Shown: piece after piece, positions 24,816 through 33,814 of the stretch
Layout: every line of letters starts with the position of its first letter
How positions within the stretch are numbered: the first letter of the stretch is position 1
NCBI GenBank assembly: GCA_030535455.1
Contig: JAUNJY010000034.1
Span: 1 to 46,803 of the forward strand
DNA length: 46,803 bases
DNA from: a bacterium
GTDB lineage: Bacteria > Bacillota > Clostridia > Lachnospirales > Lachnospiraceae
Reading direction: 5' to 3'
The notes under the pieces: generated by a model
Database searches by the model: none
What the model saw: only the letters and a program-made list of their open reading frames with translations
What the model was told of the DNA's origin: nothing
Program-made: the position numbers and the translations under genes

Positions 24816-25637
24816 ATGATTATTGAAAAAGAAGTATTAAGTGAATTTGCCGAATTAGTTGAGGATAAGAAAATAAATGAGCATAAAGGTCAGTTAAAGA
24901 CAGGGGTAGACTTGGGAACTGCAAATGTAGTAGTGGCCGTAGTGGATGAGGATAACCATCCGATTGCTGGCGCTATGTATCCTTCTACAGTAGTGCGAGA
25001 CGGGATCGTTGTAGATTACGTGGGAGCTATACGAATTGTAAAGCATTTAAAGTCCCAAGTAGAACAGGCAATAGGTGAGGAACTTACTACTGCTTCATGT
25101 GCCATTCCACCTGGAATTATTGCTGGAAATATAAAATGTATCGCCAATGTGGTGGAAGGTGCCGGATTTGACGTAATTAATGTACTTGATGAGCCAACGG
25201 CAGCGTCTACTGTATTGGAAATTACAGATGGAGCTGTAGTCGATGTTGGTGGCGGGACAACTGGAATCAGCATCATTAAAAATGGTGAGGTAATTTATAC
25301 GGCAGATGAGCCAACAGGGGGAACCCATATGACATTGGTAATAGCAGGTTATTATGGGATTTCTATGGAAGAGGCAGAGGAGAAGAAGAAGGATACCGTC
25401 AGAGAGAAAGAAATCTTTCCAATTGTAAAGCCAGTTGTTCAGAAGATGGCATCAATTGTAAAACGGTTTCTGGAAGGGTATGATGTACCGGCGATTTATT
25501 TGGTAGGAGGTGCCTGTAGCTTCTCAGAATTTGCGGAAGTGTTTGAAAAAGAACTTGGAATTCAGACAATAAAGGCAAATAAACCGTTGTTGGTGACACC
25601 ACTTGGTATTGCAATGAATTGTGTAATGGAGGGATAA
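24816..25637 (+). CDS. eutJ: EutJ-type actin-like ATPase
   Basis: A 273-residue member of the Hsp70/actin/MreB-like ATPase superfamily found in BMC loci. The phosphate loops read GVDLGTANVVV and VVDVGGGTTGISI, and the adenosine-side motif is VGGACSF. EutJ is thought to be a chaperone for microcompartment enzymes or assembly, but its function is unproven. It is packed 14 bases after pduL copy 2 and 3 bases before aldehyde dehydrogenase copy 2. Confidence 0.93.
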   Translation: MIIEKEVLSEFAELVEDKKINEHKGQLKTGVDLGTANVVVAVVDEDNHPIAGAMYPSTVVRDGIVVDYVGAIRIVKHLKSQVEQAIGEELTTASCAIPPGIIAGNIKCIANVVEGAGFDVINVLDEPTAASTVLEITDGAVVDVGGGTTGISIIKNGEVIYTADEPTGGTHMTLVIAGYYGISMEEAEEKKKDTVREKEIFPIVKPVVQKMASIVKRFLEGYDVPAIYLVGGACSFSEFAEVFEKELGIQTIKANKPLLVTPLGIAMNCVMEG

Positions 25638-25640
25638 GAA

Positions 25641-27062
25641 ATGGAGATAGATGAAAGTGTGATTGAGCGTCTGGTTCGTCAGGCTGTGAAAGAGGTTGCC
25701 TGTGACAATAAGATAGACTGTGAGCCCGTAAAAAAAGTAGAGAAGAATTACGGAATATATAAGACAATGGAGGAGGCAGTGGAGGCTTCCGCCGTTGCAC
25801 AGAAAAAGTTATTATTTTCCACGATGGCACAACGCCAGGCTTATGTGGATGTAATTCGTAAGACGGTACTTAAGAAAGAGAATATGGAAATGATTTCGCT
25901 ATTGTCTGTGGAAGAAACGGGCATCGGCAAATATGAACACAAGATTATCAAGAATACGCTGGCTGCCAATAAGACACCAGGAACAGAAGACTTAGTGACT
26001 GAGGCAAAGACTGGAGATCATGGACTTACCGTAATCGAATATTGTCCATTTGGTGTTATTGGTGCAATTACACCAACAACCAATCCAACAGAGACAATTA
26101 TCAATAATTCAATATCCATGATTGCTGGGGGAAATACGGTTGTATTTAGTCCTCATCCTAGAGCAACAAAGGTTTCGCATCTTTTAGTATCCTTACTGAA
26201 TAAGGCATTGGAGGAGGCTGGTGCTCCATCAGATTTGATCACTACGGTAGAAGCGCCATCCATTGAAAATACCAATATCTTAATGGAACATCCTAAGGTT
26301 CGTATGATTGTTGCTACCGGCGGTCCTTCCATTGTTAAGAAAGTTATGTCGACAGGAAAGAAAGCAATTGGTGCGGGAGCTGGAAATCCTCCAGTCGTAG
26401 TGGATGAGACAGCCGATGTTGAAAAGGCAGCAAAGGATATTATCGATGGCTGTAGCTTTGATAATAATGTGCCTTGCATTGCTGAGAAAGAAGTATTTGC
26501 AGTGGATCAGATTTGCGATTACTTAATCCATTGCATGAAGCAAAATGGTGCTTATGAGATGAAGGATCCTGAAATGATTGCCAAATTGGATGCGTTGGTG
26601 TCCAATGAAAAAGGAAAGCCAAAGGTTTCTTTTGTTGGAAAAAGTGCTCAGTACATATTAGGCCAGTTAGGAATTAACGTAGATGACAGCATTCGAGTAA
26701 TTATTATGGAAGTAAACAAGGACCATCATTTAGTTGTTGAAGAAATGATGATGCCAATCCTTCCAATCGTTCGTACGGAGGATGTAGACCAAGCAATAGA
26801 GTATGCTTATGTAGCAGAGCATGGAAACCGTCATACGGCAATGATGCATTCTAGAAATGTGGAGAAATTAAGCAAGATGGCAAAATTGCTGGAAACTACA
26901 ATCTTTGTAAAGAATGCTCCTTCCTATGCAGGCATTGGTGCTGGCGGAGAAGGGCACACTACCTTTACCATTGCTGGACCTACAGGAGAAGGATTAACGT
27001 CTGCAAGATCATTTTGCAGAAAGAGAAAGTGCGTTATGGCAGATGCACTTCATATCAGATAG
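25641..27062 (+). CDS. pduP: CoA-acylating propionaldehyde dehydrogenase, copy 2, encapsulated form
   Basis: A 473-residue PduP/EutE enzyme that turns the aldehyde into acyl-CoA with NAD. The first 20 residues (MEIDESVIERLVRQAVKEVA) are an amphipathic encapsulation helix, followed by a linker before the catalytic domain at about residue 40. Catalytic Cys279 lies in CSFDNNVPCIAEKE, the family consensus. Cofactor motif IGAGAGNPPVVVDETAD is intact. This is the standard version of the pair; copy 1 (18051) lacks the helix. It is the last gene of the locus and is followed by a terminator. Confidence 0.95.
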   Translation: MEIDESVIERLVRQAVKEVACDNKIDCEPVKKVEKNYGIYKTMEEAVEASAVAQKKLLFSTMAQRQAYVDVIRKTVLKKENMEMISLLSVEETGIGKYEHKIIKNTLAANKTPGTEDLVTEAKTGDHGLTVIEYCPFGVIGAITPTTNPTETIINNSISMIAGGNTVVFSPHPRATKVSHLLVSLLNKALEEAGAPSDLITTVEAPSIENTNILMEHPKVRMIVATGGPSIVKKVMSTGKKAIGAGAGNPPVVVDETADVEKAAKDIIDGCSFDNNVPCIAEKEVFAVDQICDYLIHCMKQNGAYEMKDPEMIAKLDALVSNEKGKPKVSFVGKSAQYILGQLGINVDDSIRVIIMEVNKDHHLVVEEMMMPILPIVRTEDVDQAIEYAYVAEHGNRHTAMMHSRNVEKLSKMAKLLETTIFVKNAPSYAGIGAGGEGHTTFTIAGPTGEGLTSARSFCRKRKCVMADALHIR

Positions 27063-27077
27063 ATAAGAATGAAGTAA

Positions 27078-27125
27078 AAAGGAGCAATCACATGATACGG
27101 TTAGTCCGTTCGTGTGGTTGCTCTT
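27078..27125. terminator. Bidirectional terminator closing the BMC locus
   Basis: A long imperfect stem (GAGCAATCACA with TGTGGTTGCTC, one G-U pair, plus an inner ACGG/CCGT) is flanked by A residues on the left and T residues on the right. It can stop the BMC operon and the convergent antiporter gene. Confidence 0.85.
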
Positions 27126-27130
27126 TTGTT

Positions 27131-28177
27131 TTATATAATAAAGAATGAAGCAGCAATGATTAGGTACACTGCAAGCAGCTGTACTCCTTCTAGCCAGTTC
27201 GACTCGGCATCTTGAGAGACATTGTTGGCTATTAGCACGGAGGCAATCAATGCAATTAGTTCAAATTCATTAAATATAATGCTCATCGGCGTAAAGAAGA
27301 GGCTGATAAAGAGTAGAACAGGTGCTACAAACAGGATGACCTGTAAGCTGGAACCTAATGCGATTTCCAAAGCTACGTCCATCTTGTCCTTTCTAGCCAT
27401 AACGATGGCAGTACTGTGCTCTGCAGCATTTCCGATAATCGGAATTAATATGATACCTACAAAGAATTCACTCCAACCAAGGCTTTCCGTGATGGCTTCA
27501 ATACCGCCCACCAGAAACTCACTTTCAATGGCAATCAATATCGTTGCACCTACTAAGACTGCAATTGCCTTCTTTAGGGACCATTTTGCAGTTCCTTCTT
27601 CAGAGTGGTTGGCTACGGCATAAAGTTCCTTATGTGTACTGAAGGAAAAAAACAGGCTTAAGGCATAGATAAGGATCAAGACAATAGCCACAAAGATACT
27701 CAATCCTTCATAGCGGGTATTTAATAAGTCAGGGTCAACCGTATGGGTAAACAGGGCAGGAATGCATAGACCAAGGACGGCAAACAGCAGCATGCTAGAG
27801 GTCACTTGGGCTACTTTTTCATTGAATTTCTGAGTCTTGTATTTTAGTCCGCCGGCTAGCATGCTGGCACCTACCACTAGGAGGACATTTCCGATGACGG
27901 CACCGGCGATGGAGGATTTCACGACTTCAAACAGCCCTTCTTTTAGAGCAAAGAAGGAAATGATGAGTTCGGTAGCATTGCCAAATGTTCCATTTAGAAA
28001 ACCGCCTATTTTGGGGCCGGAGTAGAAGGAGATTTCCTCGGTGCCCTCCCCCATAAGTCCGGCAAGCGGGATAATGGACAGGCACGACAGGATAAACATG
28101 ATAGTACCAGAAGCCCCCATAAATTTAGCAATAAAACTTATCGGGATAAAGATTAGCAAATATTTTAGAAATTTCAT
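27131..28177 (-). CDS. Ca2+/H+ antiporter (CaCA family, CAX type)
   Basis: A membrane protein of 348 residues from the ATG at 28177, which has GGGAGG upstream; the longer frame to 28192 would include that site. It has about eleven membrane helices in two halves. The two alpha repeats are recognisable: GGFLNGTFGNATELIISFFAL in the first half and GNAAEHSTAIVMARKDKMD in the second, each with the metal-binding Asn/Glu. It exports calcium in exchange for protons. It converges on the BMC locus and is probably unrelated to it. Confidence 0.9.
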   Translation of the reverse strand: MKFLKYLLIFIPISFIAKFMGASGTIMFILSCLSIIPLAGLMGEGTEEISFYSGPKIGGFLNGTFGNATELIISFFALKEGLFEVVKSSIAGAVIGNVLLVVGASMLAGGLKYKTQKFNEKVAQVTSSMLLFAVLGLCIPALFTHTVDPDLLNTRYEGLSIFVAIVLILIYALSLFFSFSTHKELYAVANHSEEGTAKWSLKKAIAVLVGATILIAIESEFLVGGIEAITESLGWSEFFVGIILIPIIGNAAEHSTAIVMARKDKMDVALEIALGSSLQVILFVAPVLLFISLFFTPMSIIFNEFELIALIASVLIANNVSQDAESNWLEGVQLLAVYLIIAASFFII

Positions 28178-28375
28178 GAAAATACCTCCCATTAGAATAA
28201 TCTAGCAGTTAGGTTATCCAGTACGGATAAAAAATATAATTCTGGTAAGGAGCAGTATGGGGATTTGACAGAATAGTTTTACAGGAATATAATTACATGT
28301 TGTGCTTTACATAACATAAGAATGCTATTGACAGCAGCTTATAAAGGGAAAAAGACCGAAATAGGAGGAAACGCT

Positions 28376-29038
28376 GTGAGAAAAAAAGAAGTTATAACAC
28401 GTTATTTGATTTTTTTAATTGGTCTATTTATCAATTCATTTGGGGTAAGCTTTATTACTAAGGCTAGCCTTGGTACATCCCCGATCTCTAGTATACCGTA
28501 TACACTGAGTATTGGATTTAAGCCAACGCTTGGAATGTTCACATTATATATGAGCATTATTCTGATTATTATCCAATTTATTTTACTGAGAAAGAAATTT
28601 CCAAAAGAATATTTATTGCAAATACCGGTCTCCATTGCATTTTCTTGGTTTATCGATTTAACAATGGAGTTACTTGCAGCTATGAAACCGGATACCTACA
28701 TATTACAAATGATTTCTCTTCTTACTGGATGCCTGATTCTAGGTGTGGGAGTCTATATGGAAATGGTAGCAGATGTTGTCATGCTTCCAGGCGAGTCTTT
28801 TGTAAAGGCCGTTTGTGTCACCTTCCATACGGATTTTGGCAGGACGAAAGTCGTATTTGATTCCTCTATGACCATTATTGCAGCAGTTATTGGCTATACC
28901 ATGTTTCAGGAACTAAAGGGGGTACGCGAGGGAACTGTAATTGCAGCATTGTTAGTGGGAATGGTTGCTAGATTCTTAGCGAGAAAGCTTTCATTTGTGG
29001 AAGCATTCATATTAAATACAGCAAATGAAGCAAATTAG
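28376..29038 (+). CDS. YczE/YitT-like integral membrane protein
   Basis: A 220-residue protein with about five membrane segments, resembling the YczE/YyaS group: 'LFINSFGVSFITKASLGTSPISSIPYTLS' near the N-terminus is typical. The transport substrate or function is unknown. The GTG at 28376 is taken as the start because AGGAGG lies 7 bases upstream; the longer frame to 28322 has no such support. It stands alone between the antiporter and the germination operon. Confidence 0.7.
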   Translation: MRKKEVITRYLIFLIGLFINSFGVSFITKASLGTSPISSIPYTLSIGFKPTLGMFTLYMSIILIIIQFILLRKKFPKEYLLQIPVSIAFSWFIDLTMELLAAMKPDTYILQMISLLTGCLILGVGVYMEMVADVVMLPGESFVKAVCVTFHTDFGRTKVVFDSSMTIIAAVIGYTMFQELKGVREGTVIAALLVGMVARFLARKLSFVEAFILNTANEAN

Positions 29039-29067
29039 CAGATAACGAGTCGGATTCTAAAATTGAG

Positions 29068-29097
29068 CTAATAGAATACTTCCTTTTGGACATACTA
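29068..29097 (+). promoter_or_regulatory. Candidate forespore (sigma-G type) promoter of the germination operon
   Basis: CATACTA (29091-29097) matches the sigma-G -10 pattern. A TAATA-containing -35 candidate (29068-29073) lies 17 bases upstream. Germinant receptor operons are known sigma-G targets in Bacillus. The -35 is imperfect. Confidence 0.4.
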
Positions 29098-29135
29098 TAA
29101 AAGATAATGACAGTATGGAAAAAAGGTGATGAAAA

Positions 29136-30683
29136 ATGCAAAAGCTTTACAATGATTTAGGTCAAATCACTGCTAAGATTGATAAGAGTCTGGAAAACAA
29201 CATCAAGATTGTTGACGAATTGTTTAAGGACTGTGGTGACGTTGTTAAGAGAAGATTTACCATCGGCGGTCAAAATACCGTCGACATTTATTTTGTGTAC
29301 ATTGACAACATGATAAATAAGGAACTTCTGGAGGAAGACACCCTTCGTTACTTAATGTACAAGATGGATGATCTGCCAAAAGAGAACAAGTTTGAGTATG
29401 TGAAGGACAAAGGTCTCCGCTCTGCAGATAAGGCTGAAATAACAGATATGCAGCAGGCGGTAGATAAGGTGACTTCTGGTGATACAGCAATTTTCGTGGA
29501 TGGTTTTGATAAGGCACTTAGTATTTCTATCCGTGGAATGGCTAACCGTGGGGTTCCTACTACAACCAATGAGGTCACGGTTCGAGGGTCCAATGAAAGC
29601 TTTAGTGAGGGCTTGTTTATTAACCGTGTCTTACTCAGAAAAAGGATCAAAGATCCTAGAATGAAAATGGTACAGCTAAAAGTTGGTACAAGGACTAAGA
29701 CGGATGTAGCTATCGTGTACATCGATGACATTGTGAAACCTGAAATTGTAGAAGATATTAAGAACAGGCTGAGTGACTTTGTGGTGGATGGTATCTTTGA
29801 CAGTGGCATGTTAGAACAGCTGACTGAGAGAAACCATTACTCCCCATTTCCAGAATTTCAGTATACAGAGCGGCCTGACAAGGCAGCAAGTGCATTGACA
29901 GAAGGAAGAGTTTGTCTGATCGTTGACAACTCGCCTATGGTCTTGTTGTTACCAACTACGCTAAATGCCTTTTATCAGGCATCGGATGATTATTATAGTC
30001 GTTGGGAAGTTGCAACTTTTGCAAGGATACTTCGTTATGTGGCATCATTTATTGCAGTTGCACTGCCAGGACTTTATATTACCATTGTAAACTACCAGGC
30101 AGAGCTGGTATCCTCCAGTCTGGCACTTAGTTTTGCGTCTGCCAGGGAAGGGGTCCCCTTCTCCATCCTTTTGGAAGTCATCATTATGGAGATTGCCTTT
30201 GAACTATTGTTAGAGGCGGGCATAAGGCTTCCGGGGCCAATGGGAAATACAATTGGTATTGTAGGCGGACTGATTATTGGTGATGCAGCAGTCAATGCCA
30301 ACCTTGCAAGCCCTATGGTAGTCATCGTAGTGGCTTTAACGGCAATTACTGCGTTTACCATTCCAAATGAAGCATTTTCTGCAGCATTTCGTTTGATCCG
30401 TTATATGATTATTTTCTTGTCAGCAGCGTTGGGGTTATATGGATTTATCCTAGGAATCGTATTGCTGTTTATTCATCTGTGCAGCCTTACAAGCTTTGGA
30501 ACGCCATATCTGAAACCATTTGTTGCAGGTTCGATTGATGGACATGAAGAGTATAAAGACTCGATTATCAAGGAACCGATTAACAAGCTTAAGTTACGGC
30601 CATCCTTTGCAAAACAGGGTGAGCGCAGACGCCTTCTTATGGAGCAAGAAAAAAATAAAAAAAATAATAATCAAGGACGATGA
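29136..30683 (+). CDS. gerA: Spore germinant receptor subunit A
   Basis: A 515-residue GerA-family protein of the spore inner membrane. It has the large N-terminal hydrophilic domain (about 1-280, with VDIYFVYIDNM and TDVAIVYIDDI subdomain motifs), then four to six membrane helices containing PLGLYI-type motif ALPGLYITIVNYQ and the family signature EIAFELLLEAGIRLPGPMGNTIGIVGGLIIGDAAV. With B and C subunits it detects germinants. The C-terminus is Lys/Asn-rich. The next gene overlaps or directly follows the stop. Confidence 0.94.
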   Translation: MQKLYNDLGQITAKIDKSLENNIKIVDELFKDCGDVVKRRFTIGGQNTVDIYFVYIDNMINKELLEEDTLRYLMYKMDDLPKENKFEYVKDKGLRSADKAEITDMQQAVDKVTSGDTAIFVDGFDKALSISIRGMANRGVPTTTNEVTVRGSNESFSEGLFINRVLLRKRIKDPRMKMVQLKVGTRTKTDVAIVYIDDIVKPEIVEDIKNRLSDFVVDGIFDSGMLEQLTERNHYSPFPEFQYTERPDKAASALTEGRVCLIVDNSPMVLLLPTTLNAFYQASDDYYSRWEVATFARILRYVASFIAVALPGLYITIVNYQAELVSSSLALSFASAREGVPFSILLEVIIMEIAFELLLEAGIRLPGPMGNTIGIVGGLIIGDAAVNANLASPMVVIVVALTAITAFTIPNEAFSAAFRLIRYMIIFLSAALGLYGFILGIVLLFIHLCSLTSFGTPYLKPFVAGSIDGHEEYKDSIIKEPINKLKLRPSFAKQGERRRLLMEQEKNKKNNNQGR

Positions 30684-30685
30684 CT

Positions 30686-32965
30686 ATGTATTCAGAAAAC
30701 CACAAAATCACATTACGTCAGCTAAAGCGATTACTGGTCTTTGATTTATTTGGTGTAATCAGTCTGGTTGTGCCATATATCATTACAACGAATACCGGAT
30801 ACGACGGCATTCCTGCCCTTATTGGAGGCGCTGTCTTAGTAATCGTATATTTACTCATTCTTCTTTTCTTTATGAAAAACATTAAGGGAAGCTATTTGGA
30901 GTTTTCCACGAAGACAATCGGAAGCATACTCACATTTGTAGTATGCATACTATACATGGTGAAATTTTTCGCCTCAATCGTAATGGTCACAAGAATCTTT
31001 ACAGAGGTGATCCGTTCAACCTTGCTTGAAGGATATACCACATTGGCAATCGTATTCCCGATGCTGATTGCAGCAGGATATCTGGGTATCAAAGGAGCAG
31101 AGGTTCGGGCTAGATTTTCAGAAGTACTTTATTTTATTGTGCTTGTCCCTATTTTCTTGTTACTTTTGTTAGGACTAAAAGATGTGGACCTGGCCAATCT
31201 GACCCCTTTGTTTACGGCAAATCCATTGAATTCGGTATTTGGAGGATTTAGTTACTTCTTAATCTTTAATGCCTTAGAGTTACTGCTTTTTATCAAACAT
31301 TACATTGCACCAGACCATAAGAAACGTTCCATTTATAGTTCGATCTTTTCTTATAGCATACAAGGTCTGGCAATTGTGTTTGTATTTTCCCTTTTATACT
31401 ATGTCCTGACAGTAGGAATGGTGGGGGACAATGCGGCAGCTTCAAAGATCTGGTCAAGTGTTATGATCCTGCAACTGATTAAAATCCCTTGGACACTGTT
31501 AAATCGACAGGACTCCTTAATGCTTGGATTATGGCTGATCAGCATTTTTAGTATCTTAAGTGCATTTTTGTATTACCTATGTACAATGATGAAAAAGATG
31601 TTCCGTATTAACAATAAAATGTATATTATGCCACTCCTGGTTGTTGCAGCGGCAATTGCAAGTGCAATTCCAATGGATGTGGAGCAGTACTATGAATACT
31701 ATATGCGCTATATTACTTGGATCGGACTGCCACAAAGCTTTATCATTCCAATCATTATAATCTTAGTCGATCGAATTCGAGGAACAGTAAAACAAGACCC
31801 TGCTTCGGGTAAACAGGAAAGAGGTAAAAATGGAAAAGGAAAGGTAGTTAAGGCAGCAAAGAAGCTGTCCATATTTGGAGCGTTATTTCTAATGCTTGGA
31901 TGTCTGACGTCCTGCAGCAAGACGGTAGAAATTCAGGACCGTGAATTTGTGCAGGCACTGGGCGTGGACTATGTAAATAATGAACTGACCGCCTATTATA
32001 TTCTGCCTGACTTGGCAGCCGTTTCGGACCAAGGCTCTACTGACAGCGAAAAGCTGCTTCGAACATTTAGCGGAACTGATTTTTATTCCATTGAGGAGCA
32101 GTATAAGCTTTCGGCTCCAAAAAAACTGGATTACAGCCATTTGAAAGCAATTATCGTGGGAAAAGGTCTGATTGAAAATGCAACTGCATATAAGCAGTTT
32201 ATCAACTATATTGAGAGTAATTATGAAATCGCCAAAAACACCTATGTATTCTTAGTAGAGAGTGATGTAAAAGAAATTGTAGATTTTAATGAGAATGTGG
32301 AGAATGGCATTGGTGATTATTTAGACCGTCTGTATAAGAATAATCTGGTTGCCAGTGAAAAAGAAGAGATTTCATTAGGAAATCTGATTAATGAAAAGAA
32401 TAATTCGGATGAGGCAGTGCAAATTCCTCTTCTTTCAATTCAAGATAAGACATTGGTCATTGATGGTGCCGGATTGGTAGAAGATTCCCATCTTCGTGAC
32501 GTGGTTCAAGGCGATAACGTAGTTACCATGGACTTGCTAAGCGGTTATGGGGAAAACAGCCGTGTATTTATTCATAATGGCTCTAAATATGATGCTTTTG
32601 TCATACGTCTAAATGAACTTCATGATAATAGGACGATCACAATTCAAAATGGAAAGCCAATGTATAATTATTATCTTCAGGCTACCGGTACGGTGGAGAA
32701 GGGAATGGAAGAGTATAATTCCATATCCACCAAGGAGAAGCAGAAGATGTATGATGAGCTAAAGCAAATGGTCGACCAGCAGTTAAAAGATAAGATGATC
32801 GCCCAGCTAACAGACATTGTGACAACGAAAGAAATCGATTATTTAAATATTTTTAGATTATCCAGGTATAAAAATGCCGAACTTTACAAATTCTACAAAG
32901 ACAACCAGTTAGGCTTTATAAAAGCCCTCCAATTTAATGTTCATGTGGATATAAGGTTTTACTAG
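30686..32965 (+). CDS. Fused spore germinant receptor GerB-GerC protein
   Basis: A single frame of 759 residues in which two normally separate subunits are joined. Residues about 1-375 are a GerB-type ten-helix spore permease of the amino acid-polyamine-organocation family. A Lys/Gly-rich linker follows, then a hydrophobic segment with a lipobox (LTSC, Cys410) and a GerC domain (about 410-759: 'DREFVQALGVDYV', 'HLKAIIVGKGLIE'). No usable in-frame start lies between the parts, so it is a real fusion and not two genes. If the internal Cys is lipidated after cleavage, the product would split; otherwise the hydrophobic segment is one more membrane helix. ATG 30686 has AAGGA 8 bases before it; ATG 30680 overlaps the gerA stop and is the alternative. 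Confidence 0.92.
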   Translation: MYSENHKITLRQLKRLLVFDLFGVISLVVPYIITTNTGYDGIPALIGGAVLVIVYLLILLFFMKNIKGSYLEFSTKTIGSILTFVVCILYMVKFFASIVMVTRIFTEVIRSTLLEGYTTLAIVFPMLIAAGYLGIKGAEVRARFSEVLYFIVLVPIFLLLLLGLKDVDLANLTPLFTANPLNSVFGGFSYFLIFNALELLLFIKHYIAPDHKKRSIYSSIFSYSIQGLAIVFVFSLLYYVLTVGMVGDNAAASKIWSSVMILQLIKIPWTLLNRQDSLMLGLWLISIFSILSAFLYYLCTMMKKMFRINNKMYIMPLLVVAAAIASAIPMDVEQYYEYYMRYITWIGLPQSFIIPIIIILVDRIRGTVKQDPASGKQERGKNGKGKVVKAAKKLSIFGALFLMLGCLTSCSKTVEIQDREFVQALGVDYVNNELTAYYILPDLAAVSDQGSTDSEKLLRTFSGTDFYSIEEQYKLSAPKKLDYSHLKAIIVGKGLIENATAYKQFINYIESNYEIAKNTYVFLVESDVKEIVDFNENVENGIGDYLDRLYKNNLVASEKEEISLGNLINEKNNSDEAVQIPLLSIQDKTLVIDGAGLVEDSHLRDVVQGDNVVTMDLLSGYGENSRVFIHNGSKYDAFVIRLNELHDNRTITIQNGKPMYNYYLQATGTVEKGMEEYNSISTKEKQKMYDELKQMVDQQLKDKMIAQLTDIVTTKEIDYLNIFRLSRYKNAELYKFYKDNQLGFIKALQFNVHVDIRFY

Positions 32966-32998
32966 TCGAAAGACATAACCAGCGGGAACTTTATGTCA

Positions 32999-33038
32999 CA
33001 AATAGGCAATCACATTAGAAAAAGTGATTGCCTATTTG
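32999..33038 (+). terminator. Hairpin after the germination operon
   Basis: A perfect 15-bp stem (CAAATAGGCAATCAC with GTGATTGCCTATTTG) and a 10-base loop form a stable structure. The downstream sequence is only modestly T-rich. Confidence 0.65.
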
Positions 33039-33148
33039 CATTTCAAGACATCAATCAGTATAATTACCCTAAAGTTAGTAAAAGATTTTAGAAAACTTTA
33101 TCAAAACTTTATATAAGTAAGTTAGACTTAACTCGAGGTGGTAACAAA

Positions 33149-33814
33149 ATGAAACGAATTTTAGTTGTGGAAGATGAAACTTCCATTCAGAAAATAGTAT
33201 TTACCTGTTTGACGGAAGCAGGATATGAAGTATGCGTAGCAGGAGATGGAAGAGAAGCACTAAACCAGTTTAACAATTCCGTATTTGACCTGATCTTACT
33301 TGATATCATGTTGCCCTACATAAATGGGTATGAAGTATGTAAAAAGATTAGAGAAAGTTCCAATGTTCCAATCATTATGCTGACGGCATTGGATGATGAG
33401 AATAATCAGATCAAAGGATTTAGCATGGATATTGATGATTACATTACAAAACCATTTTCCATGTCGGTGGTAGTAAAGCGTGTAGAAGCTGTACTTAGAC
33501 GTGCAAGTAATTCAGATGAGACAAACTTAGTCAAATATAAAAACATAGCCATTGATTTAAATGGTCGTGTAATCTATCGGGATGGAAAAGAGGTTACTTT
33601 GACCACAAAGGAATTTGAAATTGTCAGCCTGCTTGTAAAAAATCAAGGCCGTGTCTTCACAAGGGACAACTTGTTAGATTCCATCTGGGGCATTGATTAC
33701 TATGGGGATGAACGACTGATTAATACCCATATACGTAATATCAGACGAAAACTTGGAGATGACATTATTTCAACTGTACGAGGGGTGGGATACCGCGTTG
33801 ATAAAGAGAATTAA
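33149..33814 (+). CDS. OmpR/PhoB-family response regulator (VanR-like)
   Basis: A 221-residue regulator. The receiver has Glu/Asp pocket residues in VVEDE, the phospho-acceptor in LLDIMLP, and Lys in TKPFS. The C-terminal winged helix (about 128-220) ends 'RLINTHIRNIRRKLGDDIISTVRGVGYRV', typical of the family. GAGGTGG precedes the ATG. It is coupled to the kinase that begins inside its last codons and probably controls cell envelope genes, such as the D,D-carboxypeptidase downstream. Confidence 0.94.
   Translation: MKRILVVEDETSIQKIVFTCLTEAGYEVCVAGDGREALNQFNNSVFDLILLDIMLPYINGYEVCKKIRESSNVPIIMLTALDDENNQIKGFSMDIDDYITKPFSMSVVVKRVEAVLRRASNSDETNLVKYKNIAIDLNGRVIYRDGKEVTLTTKEFEIVSLLVKNQGRVFTRDNLLDSIWGIDYYGDERLINTHIRNIRRKLGDDIISTVRGVGYRVDKEN

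Noticed and set aside
27078-27125. The GATACGG...CCGT element in the terminator loop as a third copy of the 42625 palindrome
   Set aside because: Only the outer bases resemble the repeat; the GGAA loop and the full arms are missing, so the likeness is probably chance.
31860-31920. Two separate genes gerB and gerC with a hidden start
   Set aside because: No in-frame ATG, GTG or TTG with a ribosome binding site lies between the two domains; the ATG at about 31829 is in another frame.
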